Source of the DNA: Alphaproteobacteria bacterium | GTDB lineage: Bacteria; Myxococcota_A; UBA796; GCA-2862545 | NCBI GenBank assembly: GCA_020632925.1 | Contig: JACKER010000007.1 | Span: forward strand, 496,001-560,000 | DNA length: 64,000 nucleotides | Reading direction: 5' to 3' | Shown here: positions 38,511 to 47,802 of the stretch, in pieces | Layout: each line of letters begins with the position of its first letter | Position numbering within the stretch: the stretch's first letter is position 1 | Program-made: the position numbers and the translations under genes | The notes under the pieces: generated by a model | What the model was told of the DNA's origin: nothing | Databases searched by the model: none | What the model saw: the letters and a program-made list of their open reading frames with translations, nothing else

Positions 38511-40625
38511 TCAGCGCGGTTCCTCGTCGGTGTGGGTGGGCGGATCGGCCGGTAGCGGCAGGAACACGAGGAAGGTGGTGCCGCGGCCGGGCGTGGTGGC
38601 GACGTCGATCGCGCCGCCGTGCGCCTGGACGATGCGCTGGCAGATCGCGAGACCCAGCCCGGTGCCGTCGGACTTGGTGGTGAAGAAGGGGACGAACAAC
38701 CGGCCGAGCACGTCGGGGTCGATGCCCGTGCCCGTGTCCGAGACCAGCACCTCGATCCCCCGACGGCCCGTGCGGTCGCGTCCCACGCGGGTCCGCAGAC
38801 CGAGCGCTCCGCCGTCCGGCATCGCCTGGATCGCGTTGCGCACCAGGTTCAGCAGCACCTGGCTCATGCGGGCGGCGTCGATCGGCACCACAGGGAGCGC
38901 CTCGGCGAGGTCGACGGTCGCCTCGACACCGGCGGGGAGGCCCTGAGCGTGGACCAGGGCGCTCGTGCGCTCCACGAGATCGTTGAGCGGGTCGGGGGCC
39001 AGGCGGAGCTCGAACGGTCGGGCATAGTCGAGGAAGTTGCTCACGACCTCGTTCAGTCGGTCCGTCTCGTCCACGATGATCTGGAGCATCTCCTGCGACT
39101 CGTCGCCGAGCCCCGGGTCCTGCTGCAGGAACTGGGCGGCACCCTTCACGCCCGCGAGCGGGTTGCGGATCTCGTGCGCCAGCCCCGCCGACATCGCGCC
39201 CAGCGCCGCCAGCCGCTTCTGCTCTTCGAGCGCCGCGAAGCTCTCCAGGTTGGCCAGCACGACCGAGGCCTTCTGGCTCACCGCCTGGAGGTGGAGGATC
39301 TGCTCGGCGCTGTACCCGTCGGTCCAGGCCTCGTCCGCGAGGTGGAGCCAGCCGAGCACGGTCTGGCCCGACATCAGCGGGAAGGTCAGCTCCGCGTTCA
39401 TCGCCTCCATCAACGCGAGGACCTCGGCGTACTGCGGATCGTGCTTCGCGCGACGGCGGATCGTGGACACGAGGTACCAGGGAGCGCCCCGCTCGAACCG
39501 GTCGGTGAACGGGTGGGCGGAGACCACGGCGAGCGGCCGCTGGGCGGGCTGACCGCGAACCCCCGCGCACACGAACCCGTCCTGGTGCGGATCCCAGAGG
39601 TAGAGCGAGCAGGTCGAGGCCCGTCCGGAGGCGTGCAGCGCGTCGAGCACCGCCTCCACGAGGTCCGTCGCCTCGAGCAGCGTGGGCAGCGCCCGCTCGA
39701 GCTGATCGAGCGCCGCATCGAGCTGGTAGGAGCGTCGATCGAAGGCGCGGTTGGCCCACCACGCGATGCTGGACCGCAGCGGGTCGTAGGCGGCGAGGAA
39801 CAGGATCGACGCGAGCAGGATCTGGAAGGTGCTGTGGAAGGGGAACACCGTGAACGTGTCGACCCACAGGAAGGTCATGCCGTCCACCAGCACCAGCGCC
39901 AGCGCGGACAGGAGCACCGTCGTGATGCGCGACAGCAGCTCGGTCACGTCCAGCAGGCGGCTCATCACGACCGTGTGGTAGAGGAAGTACGTCGACAAGC
40001 CGGCGAAGATCGCCGAGATCGGTGGGACGGGCCCCTGGAGGGCGACGGCGCGGGACGAGAAGGACAGCGTGCTCGGGTCGACGGGCGCGAGCAGGCGGCC
40101 GAGCTGCTCGATCAGCGTGAACGCGACGGCGGCCGTGACCACCCCGAACATCCAGCGCATCCGCGCGCGGTCGATGCGCAGGTGCGTGCGCTGCTGGGCG
40201 TTCCAGAGCCGGCGGAGGGCGACCACCATCGTCGCGAGCGCCCAGACGCCGGCGAGCAGCGAGGCGGGGCTCGGCGACAGCCCGTCGGACCACCAGGCGT
40301 GGGCGGCGGCGCACGCCGGCGCGACCAGGATCGTCCCGGCGAGCACGAAGCTCGGGGTGCGCGTGGTCTCCTCGTCTCGGAGGAAGCAGCGGTCGAAGGT
40401 CCACACCGCCGTGGGTGCGACCGCGCAGCCCGCCAGCAGGTACAGCAGGCGCATCGCGCCGAGGCCCGGCAGCAGCGACAGGGAGAACCCCACGTAGGCC
40501 AGGGCAAGGGCGCCACCGAACGCGAGGAAGGCCTGCCGCGCGGGGTCCTGCCGATCCTCGACGAAGGAGCCCACCGACAGGCCGACCGCGACCACCGCCA
40601 CCAGGAAGTAGAGCAGCGCGGTCAC
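38511..40625 (-). CDS. membrane sensor histidine kinase with GAF domain
   Basis: 704 residues, GTG start overlapping the pyrophosphatase-like stop. The first ~290 residues hold about eight hydrophobic helices (7TM-type sensor). A GAF-like domain follows (~310-460), then HisKA with His484 (AGLAHEIRNPLAG) and an intact HATPase (QVLLNLVRNAIQAM, VSDTGTGID, GTGLGLAICQRI), an NtrB/AtoS-type module. The partner regulator is not adjacent. It sits in the same run of minus-strand genes as the ECF sigma operon, separated by 64 bases. Confidence 0.9.
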   Translation of the reverse strand: MTALLYFLVAVVAVGLSVGSFVEDRQDPARQAFLAFGGALALAYVGFSLSLLPGLGAMRLLYLLAGCAVAPTAVWTFDRCFLRDEETTRTPSFVLAGTILVAPACAAAHAWWSDGLSPSPASLLAGVWALATMVVALRRLWNAQQRTHLRIDRARMRWMFGVVTAAVAFTLIEQLGRLLAPVDPSTLSFSSRAVALQGPVPPISAIFAGLSTYFLYHTVVMSRLLDVTELLSRITTVLLSALALVLVDGMTFLWVDTFTVFPFHSTFQILLASILFLAAYDPLRSSIAWWANRAFDRRSYQLDAALDQLERALPTLLEATDLVEAVLDALHASGRASTCSLYLWDPHQDGFVCAGVRGQPAQRPLAVVSAHPFTDRFERGAPWYLVSTIRRRAKHDPQYAEVLALMEAMNAELTFPLMSGQTVLGWLHLADEAWTDGYSAEQILHLQAVSQKASVVLANLESFAALEEQKRLAALGAMSAGLAHEIRNPLAGVKGAAQFLQQDPGLGDESQEMLQIIVDETDRLNEVVSNFLDYARPFELRLAPDPLNDLVERTSALVHAQGLPAGVEATVDLAEALPVVPIDAARMSQVLLNLVRNAIQAMPDGGALGLRTRVGRDRTGRRGIEVLVSDTGTGIDPDVLGRLFVPFFTTKSDGTGLGLAICQRIVQAHGGAIDVATTPGRGTTFLVFLPLPADPPTHTDEEPR

Positions 40626-41017
40626 GCCGGCTCCCACCCGAGGTAGGCCGTCCGGCCGGAGCGCCCGCGGACGCGGTTCAAGAGGCCCTTCGCGACCGCG
40701 TAGGCCGAGAAGAAGCCGACAACCAACCAACGCTCGGCGCGGGTCGGCGCGGTGGCCGAGCACACGAGCTTGTCGTCGACCTCGCCTGCGTCGAGGAAGC
40801 GGACCGTGGCGCGGACCTCGGTGTCCACGCGGTCCCCGCGTCGCCGACGGCCTCCCAGCAGCACCGCGTCGAGCGGGTCGCCGTCGCCGCCCGCCCGGTC
40901 GGGCACGCAGCCGTAGGCGAAGGGGCAGGGCAGGGGAGAGACGTAGTCCACCGATCCGTCCGCGCGGCGCTTCACGAACCCGCCCCGCGGGACCTCGACC
41001 AGCACGGTCACGGTCAC
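40622..41017 (-). CDS. short, divergent family I inorganic pyrophosphatase
   Basis: 131 residues versus about 175 for the usual enzyme. The central metal-binding blocks are kept: VLVEVPRGG, FAYGCVPD, DGDPLDAVLL and DAGEVDDKLV (Asp, Asp, Lys). The Arg near residue 24 and first Tyr of the substrate pocket are replaced, and the C-terminal YK pair region is missing, ending instead in a basic tail (LLNRVRGRSGRTAYLGWE). Reduced or altered phosphatase activity is likely. It is co-translated with the histidine kinase, an odd pairing. Confidence 0.75.
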   Translation of the reverse strand: MTVTVLVEVPRGGFVKRRADGSVDYVSPLPCPFAYGCVPDRAGGDGDPLDAVLLGGRRRRGDRVDTEVRATVRFLDAGEVDDKLVCSATAPTRAERWLVVGFFSAYAVAKGLLNRVRGRSGRTAYLGWEPA

Positions 41018-41072
41018 GGATCTCCTCCGACGGCCGGCATCGAGGGGATGTTATCCTCCGCCGGGAGGTCGG

Positions 41073-42773
41073 GTGCGCCGCTGGCTCGCCGTCGCCGCCG
41101 TCGCTGGGAGCGCGGCCTGCGGCGGACCGATGGAACCGGAGCCGCTGGCGACGCTGTCCGAGGGGGCCGAGCGGACGTGCGGCGACCCGTCGGCGCGCCT
41201 GGCAGGCCCCGCGTTCGACCGCCACGTGGTGGAGATGCAGCTGCCCTCGGTCCCGTGGAACTGGGGCGGTGGCGTGATCGTGGAGGACCTCGACGGCGAC
41301 GACGTCCCCGAGATGGTCATGGCGACCCAGGCGGGGTTCGCGGTGGTCCGAAGGTCCCTCGACGGCACCCTGACCGTCGACCGGGACACGCTCGGCGCCT
41401 TCGACCTGGCCTACGGCACGGGTGGGAGCGCGGCCGACGTGGACGGCGACGGCGACGTGGACCTCTACCTCACGCGGACGCTCGGGAACTCGGGCCCGCC
41501 CGGCTCGCAGCCCGACGACCCGATCCCGGAGGATGCCTCCGACGGGCGCAACCACCTGCTCCTCAACCGGGGGGACGGGACGTTCGAGGACGTGACGGAC
41601 GCGGCGGGCGTGGACGGCTGCGGCACGAACCCGCTCACGGGCGTGACCTCCTGCTGGCGCACGATGACCAGCGCGTGGGGCGACGTGGACGGCGACGGGG
41701 ACCTCGACCTGTACGTCGGCAACTACGGCTACGTCGCGCAGACCGACGGCATCCACCAGGAGGACCTCGATCCCGGGGAGCCGGACATGCTCTACCTCTC
41801 GAACGGCGACGGCACGTTCGAGGATGCGACCGACCGACTGCCGCTCGAGATCCAGGACGGCTTCGCCTACGCGGGCACGCTGCTCGATCTGGACGACGAC
41901 GGCGACCTCGACCTGTACGTCGTCAACGACTTCGGCAACCTGTGGCCGAACCGGGTGCTGTGGAACGACGGGACGGGCCACTTCACCCTCGACGACCCGG
42001 GCTCCCCGAGCGGCCTGGTCCAGTCGATGACCGGGATGGGCCTCGGGATCGGCGATCTCGACGGCGATGGGCGCCCGGATCTCGCCATCCCGCAGTGGGC
42101 GAAGAGCACGCTCTTCCTGTCGGGCAGCGGGCGATGGGTCGACTGGGCGGGCTCGGTGGGGTTCGAGCCGGCGAACGGTCGCCAGCAGCGGGTGGGCTGG
42201 GGCACCGTGCTCGGGGACATCGACAACGACGGCGATCTCGATGCCTTCACCGCGTACGGCCACCTCTGGACACTCAACCGCGTGTGGGCGAACCCCGACC
42301 TCCAGCCCGACGCGTTGTACGTGAACGAGCCCGACGGCGACGGCTGGCGCTTCGTGGACCAGGCGCAGGCGCTCGGGACGGCCGACCCCCACGCCGGCCG
42401 CGGTGGCATGCTCGCCGACCTCGACGGCGACGGCTGGCTCGATCTGGTCAGCCGGCACCTCGACGGCCCGGACGACGTGCTGATGGCGCGCTGCGGCGAC
42501 GCCCGCTGGCTGGGCGTGCGCGCGCGGATGCCGGGGACCGCGAACAGTCGCGCGATCGGCGCGAAGATCGAGCTGTACGGGCACGGCACGCACCAGACGC
42601 GCTGGCTGGTGGGCGGTGGGACGGGCTTCGCGTCGGCGGGCCCGGCGGAGGCGCACTTCGGCCTGGGGCAGGACGACGGCGTCTCGCTGCGCGTCACCTG
42701 GCCCGACGGCGTGGTGAGCTGGCACGAGGACGTCGCCACCAACCGGATCGTGACGATCACCCGTGAGCGCTGA
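41073..42773 (+). CDS. lipoprotein with FG-GAP/VCBS repeats and ASPIC/UnbV-like C terminus
   Basis: 566 residues, GTG start with GGGAGG upstream. Lipobox GSAAC (Cys at 16). Repeated calcium-loop motifs of the FG-GAP propeller type (DVDGDGDVDLYL, DVDGDGDLDLYV, DLDDDGDLDLYV, DIDNDGDLDAF) alternate through the body. The end (GAKIELYGHG, SAGPAEAHFGLGQ, VRVTWPDG-type) matches the ASPIC/UnbV domain. An exported, surface-anchored propeller likely binding ligands or partners. It overlaps the next gene by 11 bases, linking it to a nuclease-fold and a sulfotransferase-like gene. Confidence 0.85.
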   Translation: MRRWLAVAAVAGSAACGGPMEPEPLATLSEGAERTCGDPSARLAGPAFDRHVVEMQLPSVPWNWGGGVIVEDLDGDDVPEMVMATQAGFAVVRRSLDGTLTVDRDTLGAFDLAYGTGGSAADVDGDGDVDLYLTRTLGNSGPPGSQPDDPIPEDASDGRNHLLLNRGDGTFEDVTDAAGVDGCGTNPLTGVTSCWRTMTSAWGDVDGDGDLDLYVGNYGYVAQTDGIHQEDLDPGEPDMLYLSNGDGTFEDATDRLPLEIQDGFAYAGTLLDLDDDGDLDLYVVNDFGNLWPNRVLWNDGTGHFTLDDPGSPSGLVQSMTGMGLGIGDLDGDGRPDLAIPQWAKSTLFLSGSGRWVDWAGSVGFEPANGRQQRVGWGTVLGDIDNDGDLDAFTAYGHLWTLNRVWANPDLQPDALYVNEPDGDGWRFVDQAQALGTADPHAGRGGMLADLDGDGWLDLVSRHLDGPDDVLMARCGDARWLGVRARMPGTANSRAIGAKIELYGHGTHQTRWLVGGGTGFASAGPAEAHFGLGQDDGVSLRVTWPDGVVSWHEDVATNRIVTITRER

Positions 42774-43872
42774 GGATGCCGGGCCGGCGCCGCCGGCGGT
42801 CCACCGGATCCGCGACGGAGGGGGTTGGGGCGCGGCGACCACCGCGCTGCTCGGGCTGCTCCTCGTGCTCCTCGTCGGCGTCGCTGGGGCAGGCGCATCC
42901 ATCGCCGCGCCGCCCGCGCCGCTCGCCGTCCTCGTCGTGTTCCTGCCCTACCTGTGCGCGTTGCACGGCGTGCTCGTGTTCGTCGCGTGGACGGCCTTCC
43001 CAGACCGGCGCGCGCTGCCGGTCCTGCTGGGAGCGCTGGCGCTGGTGGTGCTGGTGCTGTGGGCCCCCGGTCCGAGCCGCTTCCGACCGGTGCCCGATGG
43101 GCTCGATCTGCGCGTCCAGAGCTGGAACCTCCAGCGCCTGTGGGGCTCGCCGGACGCGCTCGCGTGCGCCGAGGAGGGGATCGTGCGGGAGGGCGCCGAC
43201 GTCCTCGTGCTCCTCGAGGTCAGCGCCGACGACGTGGCGCGGCTGGCGTCGGATCTCGGGATGGGGTGCGTGCACCACCCGTACACCTCCGCGGGCGGCA
43301 GCAAGGCCGGCGGGGTGGCGGTCTGCACGCGCAGCGAGCGCTGGGCGATGTCCTCTGGGGAGGGCCAGCGCTTCGTCGACGACGAGGACTGGTACTACCT
43401 GTTCTCCGAGATCCGCTCCACGACCGCGCCCGACCGGGTGGTCAACGTGCTCGGTATCCACCTCTACCCCTACCGGACCGGGTCGGCGCTGCGTCGGCGG
43501 GCGCCGCTCTCCGCCGGGGATCTGCTGGCGCTGGCGGGGCAGGGCGAGAGCGTGTCGCGCGGGCAGTCCGACCAGGTGGCGGCGCTCTTGCAGCGCGTCC
43601 GACGCCTCTCGGATCCGACGGTGATCGCCGGCGACTTCAACAGCACGCGCGACGCCGCCCTGCACCACGAGCTCCGGCGGACGCTGACCGACGCCTGGCG
43701 GGCGGGTGGCCTGGGCTTCGGCGGCACCGTCCACCTGCTCGGGCTGCCGCTGCGCGTCGACCACGTGTACACCACCGCCGACCTCGGCGTGCGCGAGACG
43801 CGCGTCCCCGGGCTCGCGTGCAGCGACCATCGCCCCGTGGTCGCCGACGTCGTGCTGCGGTCGGCGCCATGA
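42763..43872 (+). CDS. membrane-anchored endonuclease/exonuclease/phosphatase family protein
   Basis: 369 residues, GTG start inside the end of the previous gene. Three N-terminal membrane helices (~24-105) precede the EEP fold with LRVQSWNLQ, VLLEVSADD, GIHLYPY, VIAGDFNST, RVDHVYTT and CSDHRPVVADV. All catalytic positions are kept, so it should cleave phosphodiester or phosphomonoester bonds with a metal. The catalytic domain is placed after the membrane helices, possibly outside the cytoplasm. The next gene overlaps its stop (ATGA). Confidence 0.88.
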   Translation: MSAEDAGPAPPAVHRIRDGGGWGAATTALLGLLLVLLVGVAGAGASIAAPPAPLAVLVVFLPYLCALHGVLVFVAWTAFPDRRALPVLLGALALVVLVLWAPGPSRFRPVPDGLDLRVQSWNLQRLWGSPDALACAEEGIVREGADVLVLLEVSADDVARLASDLGMGCVHHPYTSAGGSKAGGVAVCTRSERWAMSSGEGQRFVDDEDWYYLFSEIRSTTAPDRVVNVLGIHLYPYRTGSALRRRAPLSAGDLLALAGQGESVSRGQSDQVAALLQRVRRLSDPTVIAGDFNSTRDAALHHELRRTLTDAWRAGGLGFGGTVHLLGLPLRVDHVYTTADLGVRETRVPGLACSDHRPVVADVVLRSAP

Positions 43873-45101
43873 TCCCGTTCCTGTGGCTGATCGCGGCCAG
43901 CCCGGGGTGGGAGTCGCTCCCGGGCCGCTGGTATCCGGCGGACTACCGACCGGCTTCGCTCGTCGGCCTCGGCGCACCGCAGCGCGAGCTCGTCTCGCAG
44001 CTCGAGGCGCTGGGGTACGTGGGGGCCAGCGAGCCCGGTCTGCCCGGGAGCGGCGTGGTGGCCTGGGACGCGAGCCGGACCGCGGACGGCGTGAACCTGT
44101 ACAGCTCGGGCCATGCGTCCGAGGCGCTGCTCGTCGGGATGGACGGTCGCGAGCTGCACCGCTGGTCCGCCGACTTCCACGACGTGTTCCCGCAGCATCC
44201 GTCGACCGATCCGAAGGCCACGGGCGCGTGGCGGCGGGTGGCGCTGCGGCGGGCGGACGGACACCTGCTGGCGGTGTGGGAGGGCCTCGGGCTCGTCCAC
44301 CTGGACGCCGGGTCGAGGGTGGTGTGGGCCACCGCCAACCGCGCCCACCACGACGTCCGCTGGCTGCCGGACGGCGGGGCGCTGGTGCTCACGCGGGTGC
44401 TCCACCCCGGCGGTGGGGTGGACGGCGCGCCGCTCTTCGAGGACTTCGTCGCCCAGCTCGACGCCGACGGCCACGAGGTCCGCCGGGTGTCGGTGCTGGC
44501 GGCCCTGGCGGCTTCTCCCTGGGCCGGCCTGCTCCAACGGTCGGCCCCCGAGGGCGGTGACCCGCTCCACACCAACGCGCTGGCGCCCATCACCTCGCCC
44601 GTCCGCCCGACCGAGGTGTTTCGTCCCGGCCGGGTCGTGCTCTCCTTCCGCCACCTCGACGCCATCGGCGTGCTCGATCTGGACGAGGGGCGACTGGTGT
44701 GGGCGGCGACGGGCGACTTCGACCACCAGCACGACGCCGAGCTCACGCCGAGCGGCGCGCTCCAGCTGTTCGACAACCGCGGGGGACCGGACCACGCGAG
44801 CCGGGTGCTCGTGCTCGACCCGACGACGATGGAGCCACGGTGGACCTGGGCCGGCCAGCCCGGGCTCCCGCTGCGCTCCGACGTGCTCGGCGCGGTCCAG
44901 GAGCTCCCGAACGGTAACCGGCTGGTGACCGAGTCCACGCGGGGGCGCGCCGTGGAGGTCACGCCCGACGGCGACGTGGTGTGGGAGTACCACAACCCGC
45001 GATCTGCGGGCCCAGATGGCGACTGGGTCGCCGCCATCTTCGAGATCGAGCGGATCGGGGAACGGCTGCCGTGGCTCCCTGCCGCCGCGCCGGGCCGCTG
45101 A
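43869..45101 (+). CDS. arylsulfotransferase-like beta-propeller protein
   Basis: 410 residues with a short hydrophobic N terminus (MIPFLWLIAASPG). Propeller motifs of the PF14269/ASST type: RAHHDVRWLPDGGALVLT, DFDHQHDAELTPSGALQLFDNRG, AVQELPNGNRLVTEST, VEVTPDGDVVWEY. The His-containing strands fit the family's catalytic core. Family members move sulfuryl groups between phenolic compounds in the periplasm; substrate here is unknown. Translation is coupled to the EEP gene, so the three genes 41073-45101 form one operon. Confidence 0.78.
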   Translation: MIPFLWLIAASPGWESLPGRWYPADYRPASLVGLGAPQRELVSQLEALGYVGASEPGLPGSGVVAWDASRTADGVNLYSSGHASEALLVGMDGRELHRWSADFHDVFPQHPSTDPKATGAWRRVALRRADGHLLAVWEGLGLVHLDAGSRVVWATANRAHHDVRWLPDGGALVLTRVLHPGGGVDGAPLFEDFVAQLDADGHEVRRVSVLAALAASPWAGLLQRSAPEGGDPLHTNALAPITSPVRPTEVFRPGRVVLSFRHLDAIGVLDLDEGRLVWAATGDFDHQHDAELTPSGALQLFDNRGGPDHASRVLVLDPTTMEPRWTWAGQPGLPLRSDVLGAVQELPNGNRLVTESTRGRAVEVTPDGDVVWEYHNPRSAGPDGDWVAAIFEIERIGERLPWLPAAAPGR

Positions 45102-45141
45102 CCTCCATCCCGCGTGTCGCGCGGCGTGGTACGCATGCTGG

Positions 45142-46971
45142 ATGCCTGACCGGGACGACTTCCTGGCGCTCCTCACGGACCTGTCGAGGGAGGCGCACGA
45201 CGCGGTCGGCGTCGCCGAGCACGGGGTGTTGCACGTCGTCAACCCGACGCTGCTCCGGATGTTCGGCTACGACGCGCCGGAAGAGGTGCTCGGGCGTCCC
45301 TTCTGGGAGCTGTTGGACGCGACCAGCGCGGCGCGGATGAAGCTCGTGGTTCAGGCGCGGGCGGAGGGGCGGCCGGTGGCCGGCCGGTACCAGGTGACCG
45401 GGGTCCGACGCGACGGAGGGACCTTCGAGGTGGGCCTCCGCACGACGACGTTCAGCCTGGGCGGCCGGCAGTTCTCGATGGCGCTGCTCCACGAGGTCGG
45501 GGAGGAGGAGGCGGGCGAGAGCCGGCTGTACGACGCCATCTTCGGCAACACCGCCATCAAGCTGCTCATCGATCCGGAGAACGGGCGGGTGGTGGACGCC
45601 AACCAGGCGGCGGTCCAGTTCTATGGCTGGCCGCTGGACCAGCTCCGCGGCATGGCGATCGCGGAGATCAACACGGCGTCGTCGCAAGAGGTCCGCCGTG
45701 ACCTGGGAGCGGCCGATAGCGGCGAACAGCGGTCCTTCCGCTTCCAGCACCGGCTCGCCAACGGCGCGCTGCGCAACGTGGAGGTTCACACCGGGCCGGT
45801 CGAGCTCCGCGGGCGGCGACTGCTCCTCTCCATCATCCAGGACACGACCGAGCGGGACGAGCTCGAGGAGAAGCTGCGCCGCGCCAGCCAGCTGGAGGCC
45901 GTGGGGCGTCTGGCGGGCGGGGTGGCCCACGACTTCAACAACCTCCTCACCGTCGTCCTCGGCTGCGCGGATCTGGTGCGGCCGGGCATCGATCCGGGGG
46001 TGCGTCAGCACCTCGACGACCTGGTGTCCGCCGCCCGCCGTGCGAGCCGCCTGACCCGTCAGCTCCTGGCGGTCGGACGCCGGCAACAGCTGGCGCCGCG
46101 GACGATCGATCTCTCCACCGCGGTCCGCTCGGCCGAGGCGCTGCTGCGGCGCGCGGTGCCGGGCGTCGATCTCGACGTCGAGGTCGGCGATGGGCTGCAG
46201 GTGGAGTTCGATCCCGACCAGCTCGAGCAGGTGCTCCTCAACCTGGTGATCAACGCCGCCGAGGCGGGCGCCTCCTCGATCCGCATCAGCAGCAGCTCCG
46301 AGCGGGACGCGTTCGAGACGGACTTCGTCGTGCTGACCGTGAGCGACGACGGCAGGGGGATGGACGAGGCCACGCAGGCGCGGGTCTTCGAGCCCTTCTT
46401 CACGACCCGGCCCGGTCACGGCTCGGGCCTCGGCCTCGCCTCGGTCTATGGCATCGTGAGCCAGAGCGGCGGTCAGATCGAGGTCCACAGCCGCCCCGGA
46501 CAAGGGACCACGTTCGCCCTCCGGCTCGCGCGCCGGGCGGCGCCGGAGGTCCCGACGGAGGTCGAGCCTGGGCAGGGGACCGTGCTCTGGCTGGTCGACG
46601 ACCACGACGACCTGCGCGAGGTCCTCGTCCAGGGGCTGCAGAACGCCGGGTTCCTCGTGAAGGCGTTCCGCGACGCGGAGGAGGCGCTCGCGGCGCCGGG
46701 CCTGGAGCGGGTCTCGGTGCTCATCACCGACCAGGTGATGCCGGGTGCCTCGGGGCTCGAGCTCGGGCAGCAGCTCCAGTCGCGACGTCCCGACCTGCGC
46801 GTGCTGCTGATCTCCGGCGAGATGCGTCAGCCCCGCGGCGCCCGTCTCCCGGTCGGGTGGGAGTTCATGCAGAAGCCGTTCTCCACGCGGGAGCTCTCGT
46901 CGCGGGTCCGCGCGATGTGCGCGCCGGTCAGCGGTGCCAGATCGGACCGATCTCTCCAGGAGCAGGAGTGA
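45142..46971 (+). CDS. hybrid histidine kinase with two PAS domains and receiver
   Basis: 609 residues. PAS 1 (~10-125) and PAS 2 (~130-245, beginning RLYDAIFGNTAIKLLID), HisKA with His263 (GVAHDFNNLLTVV), HATPase (NLVINAAEAG, SDDGRGMDEAT, GSGLGLASVYG), and a C-terminal receiver with Asp530 (ITDQVMPGASG) and Lys in MQKPFS. No membrane helix. The FNN-type HisKA is common in myxobacterial and alpha-proteobacterial hybrid kinases. ATG at 45142, 40 bases after the sulfotransferase-like gene. Overlaps the convergent metallophosphoesterase by 44 bases. Confidence 0.92.
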   Translation: MPDRDDFLALLTDLSREAHDAVGVAEHGVLHVVNPTLLRMFGYDAPEEVLGRPFWELLDATSAARMKLVVQARAEGRPVAGRYQVTGVRRDGGTFEVGLRTTTFSLGGRQFSMALLHEVGEEEAGESRLYDAIFGNTAIKLLIDPENGRVVDANQAAVQFYGWPLDQLRGMAIAEINTASSQEVRRDLGAADSGEQRSFRFQHRLANGALRNVEVHTGPVELRGRRLLLSIIQDTTERDELEEKLRRASQLEAVGRLAGGVAHDFNNLLTVVLGCADLVRPGIDPGVRQHLDDLVSAARRASRLTRQLLAVGRRQQLAPRTIDLSTAVRSAEALLRRAVPGVDLDVEVGDGLQVEFDPDQLEQVLLNLVINAAEAGASSIRISSSSERDAFETDFVVLTVSDDGRGMDEATQARVFEPFFTTRPGHGSGLGLASVYGIVSQSGGQIEVHSRPGQGTTFALRLARRAAPEVPTEVEPGQGTVLWLVDDHDDLREVLVQGLQNAGFLVKAFRDAEEALAAPGLERVSVLITDQVMPGASGLELGQQLQSRRPDLRVLLISGEMRQPRGARLPVGWEFMQKPFSTRELSSRVRAMCAPVSGARSDRSLQEQE

Positions 46972-47785
46972 GCGTGGCCGGCCACACCTGGCGGAGGTAG
47001 CCGGGGGCGCCCTTCTCGGGCTTCCACTGCCGGGGATACCCGAGCGAGATCTCCTCGAAGCGGACGCCGTCGCGCCAGTCGGTCGCCCGCAGGTGCAGGT
47101 GGCCGCTCACCACCAGGGCCGCCCCGAAGCGGAGGTGCCAGTCGTTGGTCCGCGTGGTGCCGCACCAGGGCGTGAACCGTGGGATCCGCGGCAGCCGGCA
47201 GACGTCGTGGCGGAGCGGCCAGTGGTTCACGAGCACGGTGCGCGCGCCCGTCGGCAGCTTGGACAGGCGGCGCTCGGCCTCCGCGACGCGCGCGGCGCAC
47301 CAGGCCTGCCGCGACGGGTAGGGGTCGGGGTGGAGGCGGTGCTCGTCGACGCAGACGATGCCGTCCTCCGCGGCCCATGCGATCGCCTCCGACGGCGTCA
47401 TGCCGGGCGGGCAGAAGGAGTAGTCGTACAGCAGGAAGAGAGGGACCATCCACAGCCCGAGGCCTGGGATCTCCTCGTACGGATCTTCGGGCGTGAGCAC
47501 GCCGAGGGACCGGCAGATCTCGACCATCCGCTCGTACTTCGCCAGCCCGCGGAGGGGCGAGCCCGCCATGGTCCACAGCTCGTGGTTCCCGGGGACCCAG
47601 ACCACCCTCGCGAACCGCTCGCGGAGCACGTCGAGCGCCCACCGCAGGTGCTCCTCGGTCTCGCCGAGGTCCCCGGCCGCGATCACCCAGTCGTAGGGGT
47701 GGTGCGGCAGCTGCTGCAGGGTGTCACGGTTCGCGGGGTGCCCGACGTGGAGGTCGGACAGTCCGAACAGGCGAGGTGGGGTCAT
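46928..47785 (-). CDS. calcineurin-like metallophosphoesterase
   Basis: 285 residues. Metal-binding blocks in order: LSDLHVGH, VIAAGDLGE, WVPGNHELW, LVNHWPLRH and VVSGHLHLRA. Hydrolysis of phosphoesters in the cytoplasm is expected; substrate unknown. A TTACGT box seven bases before the ATG suggests a leaderless start. The gene overlaps the end of the hybrid kinase and follows a YhhN-type gene by 17 bases. Confidence 0.9.
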   Translation of the reverse strand: MTPPRLFGLSDLHVGHPANRDTLQQLPHHPYDWVIAAGDLGETEEHLRWALDVLRERFARVVWVPGNHELWTMAGSPLRGLAKYERMVEICRSLGVLTPEDPYEEIPGLGLWMVPLFLLYDYSFCPPGMTPSEAIAWAAEDGIVCVDEHRLHPDPYPSRQAWCAARVAEAERRLSKLPTGARTVLVNHWPLRHDVCRLPRIPRFTPWCGTTRTNDWHLRFGAALVVSGHLHLRATDWRDGVRFEEISLGYPRQWKPEKGAPGYLRQVWPATLTPAPGEIGPIWHR

Positions 47786-47792
47786 GCGCGGG

Positions 47793-47798
47793 ACGTAA
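47793..47798 (-). promoter_or_regulatory. candidate -10 box (TTACGT), leaderless spacing
   Basis: On the minus strand TTACGT ends seven bases before the ATG at 47785 and lies just beyond the stop of the YhhN-type gene. A weaker match than the others, so only tentative. Confidence 0.3.
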
Positions 47799-47802
47799 CG
47801 TC

